From Apostichopus japonicus (Eukaryota > Echinodermata > Holothuroidea > Aspidochirotida > Stichopodidae), in the NCBI RefSeq assembly GCF_037975245.1, contig NC_092579.1:14304678-14368677 (forward strand): DNA of 64,000 nucleotides. The letters are read 5' to 3'. The notes beneath the pieces were generated by a model that saw nothing but the letters and a program-made list of their open reading frames with translations, did no database searches and had not been told where the DNA came from. Positions 54,629-64,000 of the stretch are shown here, piece by piece. The position numbers and the translations under genes were made by a program. Position 1 is the stretch's first letter; each line of letters starts with the position of its first letter.

Positions 54629-56521
54629 GGGCAGGGTCAAGCGGTAACGGAGGGACATTTGACCGTATTCCTTACACATTTTGTCTATCTTTGCATTAGT
54701 TTGAGGGAGTATGTTGCAATTTCTTGTGTGGTTATCTAGACAGGTAGTTACTTGCTTCATACCCATAAACTTAATTCTTGTGGCTGTTACTGTAGGAAAA
54801 ATACGGCATGATAAACATAATGGTAACGGAGGGACACCAAATGAACACATGTTTTCACACTTTTTTTTTTTTTTTCAGTTGCACTGACCATGTAACTTAT
54901 ATCAGGTGTTGGCTGGTACATTGCTTCACATACACCAAGGAAAAATTAGATGAACAGGCATCAATTCTCAAATCTACAGCTGATTTCGTACAGTAACGGA
55001 GGGACAATTCCGATGGTAACGGAGGGACACAAAATGTTCAGTGTTGTTTAGTGTAGCAAGTTTAAACAGAACACTCTTCATCATTTAGCACTCTCTAACT
55101 GCATTATTAGCAACTGTTGGGGGGGGGGGGGCTGGTGGCTTAGTGCATTCAAAACAAGTCAGTAAATCACATATTTACAGTAGACAGTTCACAGGTACTG
55201 TACTGTACCATGTGCAGAAAAGGAAATTTCATTACAGTAGTATGACAGTCACATTTTGTCTTCCAAATACTACTAGTACTTTGCAGAAACCACTTGGTGC
55301 AGTAATTGATACTGGGCTTAAAAGTGAAATGCTGAGGTAACTTCTAACTTTAATGATTAAACCATACTGTAATAATGCAGTGGTAGTATAACAATTTAAC
55401 AACTAACAACAAAAATAATACAAAAACATTTTGAGACATAACATGATACAGTTACAGTAGCTACTGTATAGTTGAATTAACTTCCTGCGATTATTTATAA
55501 ACTCAAAGCAAAACAACAATATCATAAAAATAAAAAACAATATTCCAATCACAACTATGCTTTGAACATGTCTGCAAACTTTTCTATTATTGTTTAATCC
55601 TGATCACCAAATTTTGAGTTTGCTCTTGCTGAAGGAAGCTCTTGCAAATGGAAGAATATGTCCTTGATTCTCACAGCTGAAATATTGCTCACAGTTTTGA
55701 ACTGGTTGGCAATCAGCAGTGTATGAATGAAAACTTCCATTCTGTACCTTCCAGCCAGTGTTTGTGGTGTGGTTTTTTTCTAACTGAAATGTAGCTTTTC
55801 TTGACTTCCATGACTTCACATTCTGAGGAATTTATTAAGGTTAGTCAAGCTGTTGTTCTCCTCACATAAACAGGAAATCAAGAATTTCATTTTAAGAACA
55901 CAACTAGTAGCAAGTAAACTCCCACTGGCAGGAATCTGTGCACAATCTTGCATTAAACAATTGTCCCTCCGTTACTGGTAACGGAGGGACACTACTTCAC
56001 TTGTTCTTTATTTTAGCATTAAAGTAGCTAACTCCTTGGTTTAACATTTCTTTAGTGGTTAACCCTATGAAAGTGTTTTATACAAATTATGAAATTTTTC
56101 CAGCATTTGAATGACTGAGAAATTAAAAAAAAAAATTTTTTTGGTAACGGAGGGACAAATCAGGTAATTAGCAATTACTGCTAATTGACAATTTATAGAC
56201 ATTGAAGGGGAATTAATCCTGTGATATGCATAATATTGACCATGACTACTAGGCTGTGTAAGTAATCTTTCTAAGTCATCTTTGTACTAGGAAAAATTGG
56301 GTTTTAAAAATATCCCCAGAATTCAATAATTTTTGGCATAACACAAGTGCAAATTGGCATGTGTTATATATGTCTATAACTTTTTATTAAATTAGTATAT
56401 TTTTGTTCTGCAAGCACAGTGGTAAAATATAACTCTTTACCTATCTAGCCATACCACATTTGACCATGTTCTGTACATTTCCAATTTCAACCCAATTGTT
56501 ACATTTCCCTTGACCCTGCCC
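54629..56521. mobile_element. DNA transposon (1.9 kb) with repeated GTAACGGAGGGACA motif
   Basis: Inverted ends GGGCAGGGTCAAG (54629-54641 and reverse at 56509-56521) are flanked by the 4-bp direct repeat ATTA (54625-54628 and 56522-56525). Inside, GTAACGGAGGGACA occurs six times forward (near 54644, 54823, 54993, 55016, 55978, 56144) and once reversed (55962-55975), the last forming a perfect inverted pair with the copy at 55978. No intact transposase frame; short minus-strand frames may be remnants. Superfamily not assigned. Confidence 0.75.
55962..55991. repeat. Inverted pair of the 14-bp motif (hairpin)
   Basis: TGTCCCTCCGTTAC, a 2-bp spacer (TG), then its exact reverse complement. Arms are 14 bp, so a stable stem is possible. 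Lies inside the 1.9-kb transposon. Confidence 0.93.
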
Positions 56522-56525
56522 ATTA

Positions 56526-57298
56526 ATGTAATTAGTTTAAAAGATGATGATCACCTTGCTCAGTGGCTTAGTTCTATCATTCAGGCTCAGCTATAATTTC
56601 CTTGATGATCGACCAGGTATAGCAAGAATTATATAGTGTAGAGTAGTAAACTTCTTGCATGCGTTGAAGTCAACTGTATAATTCCGAATGGGTGAAATAA
56701 TCAGTACATATGTTCAACACAGTACGCGAATTTACTGTGCACCACCTTACCGGGATTTAAGATTTTCGCGGAACTGCTTCAAGATAAAAGCTGAATTAGC
56801 TAAGTACATGCTGGAAATTGTGTCGGTGGTCAAAGTAAACACAAATTTTCAAAAACTATCCATTGACTCGTGTATAATTCCATATTTAACAGTCATTGCA
56901 AAAGGCTGGAGCTTATTACGAGAATCGGGTGGCTTATTGCTGCTAATGGCATATACTTAGTTACAATATTCAATACAGTTAACTTGGCATAACTTACAGT
57001 AGCTTAGGCCTAACGTTAACTCTAGAACTTACTATTGCCAGGATGGCCTCAGAAATGAACACGTTCCTACCCAATTCAGTCCGTGAAATGCATTATTTTT
57101 ACAATTCTACTATTGAGCTCTCATCCCAAATGCTTGCAATCAAAGCTATTTGGAACTGAGCAAAAAGTCACCTGTTTTTTTTCTCTCTGTATTTTGTACT
57201 CCTTTCGTCCCTCGGTTTCGTCTCGTTTTATGACTTCTTATGAATTATGGTTTACCCTGTAGTTCTATGGCGGGCCATCAGTCTGAAATCGTGGGGAA
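56526..57298. other. Gene-free stretch
   Basis: AT-rich, no recognisable gene or repeat. Confidence 0.4.
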
Positions 57299-57698
57299 TC
57301 GACATATACCGATTTAATTGGACATATACCAATTTCCTTCGACTTATACCAGTTTCTAGCAGCTTAAATTGACTTCTACCGATTTAAATTGACATGACAT
57401 CGATAAACTGGTAGATGTCGATTTAAATTGACTTATACCGGTTTAATTCGACATATCATCGATTTAAATCGACATATACCAATTTAAATCGATGATATGT
57501 AAAATAAATCGGTATGTGAATTTAAATCGACATCTACCAGTTTAAATCGCCATATACCGATTTAAATCGACATAGACCAACTTAAATCGATGGTATGTAG
57601 CATAAATGGGTATATGTCTCGATGGTAAATCGAATTGAATTTGTAGAATTGAATTTCCTTGGATTAGTACCAGTTTCTAGAAGCTTAAATTGACTTCT
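57299..57698. repeat. Degenerate satellite, ~20-bp palindromic unit
   Basis: Repeated short units of the type ATTTAAATCGACATATACCG in both orientations (CGACATATACC, TCGATGATATG). The core ATTTAAAT is self-complementary. A longer block from TACCAGTTTCTAG to TTGACTTCT is present twice (57347 and 57668), showing a higher-order duplication. Confidence 0.85.
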
Positions 57699-58010
57699 TT
57701 TTTTTTTTTCTTTTTTTTAATTCATTTATTTGTTTTATCGCCAATTGTGTACAAAGGGAAAGGAAGTCTCCTAAAAAGTCATAAAAGACTTAACAAGGTA
57801 GGAGACTCCCTGGGAGAAAAGAAAAGAAAAATGAACAAATATTTATAATACAGAATATACGTAATGATTAAGTATACAGAAATAATATCCTAGTGACGCT
57901 GAGATGGATACGTGAAAAGATTAAATATTACTAGTACGAGTTAATGAACTCCTTTTTCAAATGCCTGGTGAATGTGGGTTTTGAAGTAATGAGCTTCAAA
58001 TTTTTCTTCT
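57699..58010 (-). mobile_element. 5'-truncated LINE insertion
   Basis: On the minus strand: a coding end LKLITSKPTFTRHLKKEF followed by INSY and a stop, then about 240 bp of 3' untranslated sequence with AATAAAT and a long poly(A). It splits the satellite between TTGACTTCT and TACCG; comparison with the uninterrupted copy at 57347 shows a duplicated CTTCT, the target-site duplication. Confidence 0.75.
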
Positions 58011-58050
58011 ACCGATTTAAATCGACTTATCATCGATTTAGTTCATTAAC
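58006..58050. repeat. Satellite continuation after the LINE insertion
   Basis: CTACCGATTTAAATCGACTT and CATCGATTTAG resume the palindromic repeat interrupted at 57698. Confidence 0.8.
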
Positions 58051-58994
58051 ATATTCCAAACCCCGACTCATCGATGATGATTGATATGTGTAGTCACTTG
58101 ATTAATTCAAAAAAAGCACAGTGGAATACATGATTTGAGCTTGAATACTGTAATTGTTAATCTCCCTGGTTATGTTTAGCTACAGTATAACAGAACCTTC
58201 CAGCAGGCCTCACTGCAGAACAGTATCATCTTTGTAGGCCTATATGGTGTAACTGGAGTAGATAATTGCTGTACGTACTGTACACTACAGTAAATTATAG
58301 GCCTACGTGTATTTGGCTAAAAGTATCCCTATACTAAAGCTCCACGTGTTTGACTTGAATAGCCCAGTTCAGGGAGTTGCCATAACAACTCCCTGCCCAG
58401 TTGCATTGATAGAATTTCACATCATTGACATATCAGTTTTTCAGCCTTATTATTACATCGAAATTTTTTAGCAAGTAAATGTCCATAATTACATGTTCAT
58501 GCTCATGCTGAACACTCTTGCTAGCGGTAATGTTGGAACTATTTCATTTTGGAAGCATTTAAGGCATCAATATGTTGAGGCCTAATCAATTAGAGGTATG
58601 TATTTTGAAGGGAGACCGCTGCTTTAATTGCTTCTGCTGTATCTTCGGAATAAATTACACTAAATCCACCAAGCTCTTCTTCTGAAATCTCATCTTTCTT
58701 GAGAACTCAACAATTGCTCATAGACTTTTGTTTTATCGTTACCTTATTCTTTGTCTATTAAACCTGTTTGTCCCTTTTAACTGTTGTTTCAACGCGCCAC
58801 GAGCGTCTCTCTGTCGTATACGGGATGCATTACAAATGTTCATTGTTGTTGTTATTATAATTGATATCTGAAATAATTTTTCCCGCTGTATAATTTGCAA
58901 AACTGATTCACAGGTTTGAAAAGGAAAAGAAAGGAGAAGAGGAAACCAGCAAATTAATAATGAATTTATATAAAGGAGGTGTGGGTGGGTGGGG
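58051..58994. other. Gene-free stretch
   Basis: AT-rich, carrying the 26-bp near-palindrome at 58370. No gene seen. Confidence 0.4.
58370..58395. repeat. 26-bp near-palindrome, copy 2
   Basis: Same 26 bp as 44312-44337 except for two bases in the centre (CAGGGAGTTGCC then ATAACAACTCCCTG). Flanks on either side differ between the two sites. Confidence 0.93.
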
Positions 58995-59842
58995 CAGGCG
59001 CAGATCCAGAGGGGGGGTCCAGGGGGTCCGGACCCCCCTGCTCTTGGCCAAAAAAAAAGAGAAAAAAAGAGAGAGATAAAAATAATTAAATTAAACGCCA
59101 ATTTAAAACATGTAGGACGTCAGAAGGGCGGTTATCCTTACAAGTCAGCCAGGTGTGTCTTTTCCGTCTAATGAACTATAGTGTGCACGCGTGCTACACG
59201 TGCCAAAAATTCCTAAAAATCTCAATTTTCAGACCGAAAAGTTTCAAAATTGAGGTGGTGTTCGAATTTTTTTGGGCGGTGAGGTGGAAGAGCGGTAGGC
59301 TGCATAGGAACTCGTACTGATGCAGATTCATTTCGAGTGAGTTTTTGTAGGTGCTTTGCATGGCTAAATTGAAGGGGGTTCCATGTTGTTCTTAAATATC
59401 CAAGAATTTCACAATGGATAGAGGGAAACCCACTCCCCTTAGACCCTAGGATCACTGGAGGCCAAACCCCTCACCCTTCCAGAATCCTGGATCCGGCCCT
59501 GCATCAAACAGTGGTGACGGAACGGGAGGGGGATTGGGGGCTAAAGGCATTATGATTTTTGTATCATCTCAACTCATCTGATATGTATTACCATATTTCA
59601 TAGATTGTTTTTCTCTCATCAATTGAGAAATTGCGGACATGAGATCCATATTTTCAGGCTAGGTACATGCAGCTTAGAATACTCGGGAAGTGCCGTTTCC
59701 GGCCATCTGAGGGGTTTGTAAAGACAAAACTTTTCTGGTACGCTCCGCGCCAACCGATGGTGGCGCTCCGCTTAGATAGTCTTACGTTCAGGCGCGGCTG
59801 GACCAGTCGGACCCCCTGTCACAAATCCTGCATCCGCCCCTG
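58995..59842. mobile_element. GC-rich composite transposon remnant
   Basis: Left end CAGGCGCAGATCCAGAGG, right end (reverse) CAGGGGCGGATGCAGGATT, with a further similar end reversed at 59465-59502 (CAGGGCCGGATCCAGGATT), so at least two elements are involved. The interior holds a GGGGTCCGGACCCC block, a polypurine tract (59046-59080) and CCGATGGTGGCGCTCCGCTTAGATAG, also at 44.75 kb. No clean target duplication. Confidence 0.6.
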
Positions 59843-62787
59843 TAGGGGGGGGACGTCATAATTGACCAATGGCGTATGTATATTATCTGAATACAACGTC
59901 ATTTCACGGTTGAAAATAATTAAGACAAAGTGCATAATATTTCAATCTTAGCACTTGTTGATTTTACTAGAGTGACGTAATGGCATAGCAAAATCTATAC
60001 GATTTAACAACTACCTGTATAAAATACAGAGCTTGTAAAATTACGGGGCACATGGTTCTAACATTAAATTCATACAGGTTTGATTTTTAGTCAGGTATAT
60101 CAAATTAATAATCAAATAAATATCAAATAATTTACTTTATTAGGATGAATTCTGCAGAATAATTTTGTATTTCATGCACATGCGTTATACTTCAACAACT
60201 GTGTTTTTCCCCTTTAAACTGAAATGTACTCATAACCTTTGGAAAATAATTCAACTGTGTGGATATTATTTTCTGTTGGTGTTATATCCAACTCATCAAA
60301 GTGATTTTAATAGTGGAGTGGAATGAACTGAGGTAAGGAGAATAATATTTTTACTCAAACAAGCTGCATAGTTAAGACATTAAAACTGATTAGGACATTG
60401 ACAATTAAGCTATCATTCCAACTGTATCACGCTTTAAAGGCATTGAAGACTCGCCCCAAACCGCGTGCGGCCATCTGAAAAAGTGAACTTTTCGTTGCTT
60501 GCAAGTGACGTTTTGTTCGTGTCGCTACAAAATGCAGACAGTAATGAAACGTGATACCTTAATTGTTATATTTAGCTGGACCTGAGATGTCCATCGCTGT
60601 ATGGTTTGTACACTGTGATGTGGGTAATGACCGCAGCTGTATGTACTGACTGTACTCTAGTGTCTAATTACCGACGGTAGCAAGCTGTGTGTGTGTTTTT
60701 TTTGATCGATGGTGGTGTTTAACACTTCTGTTACACCTCATTCGAAACTAGGTCAAATTACCGGCATTAGACGTTTCTTTTTGCGCGAGTCTTCACACCC
60801 TTTATGGACATATCAACTAACTTATTTCAGAGAATATAAATACTTTTAAGGCAAAATGCGAACATGACATTACAGACCACATAACATGGATCCATTTCAT
60901 GTGGCAGGGAAAAGAATTATGTGGTAATATATTTAGGAAAAATATCTCTAGCTATATGAACATGACTTCGGAATGAAATTGTTCAATAATAGCATAGAAC
61001 CGTGTTTGTGTGATACGTGTCACATTTTCAGTCGCCAAAAATCCCTTTTAATATATGTAGTATTCACATATAATTAATATATAACTTCCAATAGTATCCA
61101 TTCTGAGGCGTCGTCCCGCTTCCAGTGTTGATGGGGTAACATATTCAACATATCTCGATTGAAGCCCTCCGTTAGTGCAAATACATTTGACCAGAATCAA
61201 ACACAGAATCAAACTGAACTTTCAGTTCAGGTTAATAAAGTTACCTTTCGTTCGCTCGGTTCATTCTCATCTCCCCCCCCCTCCCACCCCGAAAACTTGT
61301 AATACAAGAACTGACAGCAGGATACTTGTCAGGAATGAATCACCACCTCCCCTCCCCTCCTCTCCACTCCCCTCCCCTACACCACTCCCACGGATACACA
61401 GGTACACCAGATTATCATATTGACAGAAATTTGCCAAAGGTTTTATATTGGATTTTTTCCCCTGCACACTCAGTTTGCAATCAGTTATGTTTCATCATAT
61501 TCAGTAACGTGTGCAGTTCTTTAAGGCGCTTAGGGGAGAGATTATAACTCCCCGTGACTGAATTATTGAAGGAATAGAGGCGATTGAAGGAAATTACAAA
61601 GGAGGGGTGCCCTGAGGATGGCTGGAGATGACTCTCATGTAAGGAAGCCATTCCACTAATTGGGCAAAAGTTTCAGCGTCCATTGGATCTTTCTGGGTCT
61701 AATTCAGAAAATAAATTTTGTCTAAGTTTAATCGATACCTAATTTCCTCTTCAATAACACGTCAAGAATAACACAGACAGACAGTTTCATATTCAATGGA
61801 AAGAGGCAATTATACTTGAATTACAAACTTTTACTTCCCATTTGAAACTAATACTGTTGTTTTTACATTGGCTTCTTTTCTTTTCACTCCATTTCATATA
61901 TAAGCATTTTCAATCGAAGTCTCCGCTGAGTTAAAGCACTGCATACATGTTTTGTTTCTTTGGCGTCTCTTTCATTTCATGTCTTTCTTTTCAACTTTCA
62001 CTTTGTTTTGGATACATAAAAACATAAATGGTGATGTATGTACATAAATATTTTTTCAACTTATTCATCTTTGGTACACCAAATCTCCAAAAATAATATT
62101 AAACACAAGCTCCATAAACAGACAGAAAAAAATTAGGAGTGAACATGATCACAAATTAATTATACAGATAGATATAGATAGACAGACAGACAGATAGACA
62201 GACAGACATATAGATAGAGATAGAGATAGCATGGTATGAGCCTATCATCCTATGAAGGAAACGAAACTGAAAATATTGAATCCCTGACTGTCATAAACGA
62301 AATAATGAAAATATACTTCCAATTAAATTTGTGATGGATAGCTTGCATACGTATAGAACCGTACACACAATTAATGGCTCTGGTTTTTAAATAAAATGTC
62401 AAGAGTAGGCGTTCATGTACGTAAGTTAACCCTCCATGGTCTAGGAATTGTAGAAATGATGCCATAGTAATAGGTGAAAGGAAAATATTGAATATTATGT
62501 TTAGTAACACAATTTTGATATGATAAAGTGACCAATCACCAAATATAATACACCTTAATTTCTTTCAAAACGTAAAAACAATACAGTTAGGGATTCTAAT
62601 GCAACTGTTATTTAATACAAACTGACTAGCAAACTCCCCTTCGTGTATTTATCATCACAAATTTGACGGATACAGCAATTGGAAGTGATGATACCATCTT
62701 TGTAAAAATAACAAGAAAAACGAAATTCACCGCAATTACATATTTGTTGCTACTGTTTAAAGTGAAGAACCTTTACTTTGTATTCTG

Positions 62788-62842
<55 letters not shown>

Positions 62843-63089
62843 AATTGGCAAAGATAGTAACAAAAGATCACTATGTGTTTACTCTGAACATGACACATGT
62901 TAGGAATTGCTTCGAAGTATAAGAACGGAGAATTCATGTCTCTTAACAGTGATTAAACACTGGAGTGTGTGCATTGTAATAAGACACTGCATTTGCCATT
63001 CAGACAAATCTCAAAAGAATAATTAGTAAGTTTATGAAAATTAAGTATTCTCATGAACTTGATGCTAAAAAGACAATGGAAGCTCAAAT
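59843..63089. other. Gene-free stretch
   Basis: AT-rich with a C-run near 61272, a GATA/GACA run at 62168-62230 and an (AT)n tract at 62790-62845. No gene supported. Confidence 0.45.
62790..62845. repeat. (AT)n microsatellite
   Basis: AT tract. Confidence 0.95.
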
Positions 63090-63330
63090 CTATGTTTCAT
63101 TGTCGGGGTCATCACTCCAAGATGGTTCAGTACTTGAATCATCGGCATCAAACTCGGAAGCCACGTCTGGTTGACTACTTTGAAAATCTTCGCTCAGTTC
63201 CTCCTCTTGGAATAGATGATCTGTGAGAGCCGGTCCCTCAAACCAGTCAGGGCTGTAGCACCCATTCTTGCTCTTCCATCCGTAGTTCTGTGGATCCAAG
63301 CCAGGCAAGATTCTTCCTCAGAGTGTTAGA
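63090..63330 (-). pseudogene. Fragment of an unknown, probably transposon-associated protein
   Basis: Minus-strand frame reads DPQNYGWKSKNGCYSPDWFE, GPALTDHLF and an acidic Ser/Asp-rich end DDSSTEPSWSDDPDNET before a stop. An overlapping frame upstream (NTLRKNLAWL) suggests a frameshift. N-x-GWK-x-x-NG also appears in a minus-strand frame inside the 1.9-kb transposon (55.75 kb). I do not recognise a defined family; it could be the last exon of a gene whose body lies to the right. Confidence 0.3.
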
Positions 63331-63568
63331 ATTATAATGTGGGGAACTGTAATTCTTGCCCAGACCAGCAAATCCCAAAATATTTAGAAACTTAGGTGAA
63401 AGTGTTATCTTTATTTTGCCTAGAGCAGCGAATGGGTAAATAAGATAAAACACTGGTCTTAAAACACTGGTCTTGTGTACAGTAACTCCAATTTATGCTG
63501 GATATAATATAATCATGAGCTTGAAATGTCATGTTACAAGGCACATATATCCAATTCTTCATATATAG

Positions 63569-64000
63569 GGCCACATTGGGCCACCTATTCTTTCTGTCTG
63601 GTGGAACCTATATTTGGGGGCGTCTGGCGGGCCCTTAGCAGCAGAAAATTTGTCTGGCATGGGCCATTCAGTACTTTGTGGCATTCATGCATTAAGTTGA
63701 CATTGGTTTCAAGTGGCACCTCGTTCGTTTGATCAAATGCATTTTTAGGGGCACTTTTGGGCGTCTGGCGGGCCCTTTATAGCAGAACATTTGTCTGCCA
63801 TGATGATTTCCATAGTCTGTAAGATCAACCCAAACATTCCAAACCGGTTTTGAGTGGTACTTTGCATATTTAATGTGGGTCAATGCTACGATAATATGGG
63901 CATTTGGGCCATATTTGGGGGCGTCTGGCGGGCCCTTAGCAGCAGAAAATTTGTCTGGCATGGGCCATTCAGTACTTTGTGGCATTCATGCATTAAGTTG
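63569..64000. repeat. Satellite array, ~150-bp unit and ~300-bp higher-order unit, off right edge
   Basis: GGCGTCTGGCGGGCCCTT occurs at about 63620, 63761 and 63921. The first and third units are nearly identical over 90 bp while the middle one is diverged, giving a two-unit higher-order repeat of about 301 bp. A partial unit precedes at 63569. The array runs off the window. Confidence 0.85.

Overview
The window is animal DNA: intron-split genes with GT-AG junctions, long AT-rich intergenic space, many simple repeats and several families of small transposons. The mix of genes (a C-type lectin/EGF/SEA receptor, a divergent SBK-family kinase and THUMPD1) plus the repeat style suggests a marine invertebrate deuterostome, perhaps an echinoderm. 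That placement is inference; no sequence search was possible.

Region 1 (1-18.4 kb, + strand) holds most of one large gene whose 5' end lies off the left edge. I can follow 27 exons with consistent phases. They encode C-type lectin domain 1, a Thr-rich linker of 18-bp repeats, lectin domain 2, nine EGF domains, lectin domain 3, a SEA domain split over two exons, a tenth EGF domain, a transmembrane helix and a cytoplasmic tail of roughly 180 residues. It is a type I membrane receptor or adhesion protein of about 1275 residues as far as visible. One intron uses a GC donor, and the tail seems to include a 15-nt microexon. The introns carry (AT)n tracts, GATA/GACA and CACG arrays, a tRNA-derived SINE and a 400-bp hAT-type element with a perfect 8-bp target duplication.

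Region 2 (18.4-32.7 kb) has no gene I can support. It contains a second hAT-type element, two near-identical tandem SINE copies fused to AT tracts, an AT-centred palindrome, a broken LINE reverse transcriptase, a TTAA-flanked inverted-repeat element and a 69-bp tandem array.

Region 3 (32.7-33.8 kb, + strand) is a single-exon SBK-like kinase of 338 residues that has lost most catalytic residues (VAIK lysine, helix-C glutamate, HRD lysine partner, DFG aspartate). It reads as an intact pseudokinase gene.

Region 4 (33.8-48.7 kb) is again gene-free, with GC-rich composite transposon remnants, perfect palindromes, a 96-bp tandem array and a 1.5-kb array of 39-bp units.

Region 5 (48.7-53.9 kb, - strand) is THUMPD1 in four exons, complete from ATG to stop (413 residues). 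It is the adaptor for tRNA N4-acetylcytidine formation.

Region 6 (54-64 kb) is repeats: a 1.9-kb DNA transposon with inverted ends, an ATTA duplication and seven scattered copies of GTAACGGAGGGACA; a palindromic 20-bp satellite broken by a 5'-truncated LINE; GC-rich composite elements; and a satellite array running off the right edge.

The three genes show no sign of working in one pathway.
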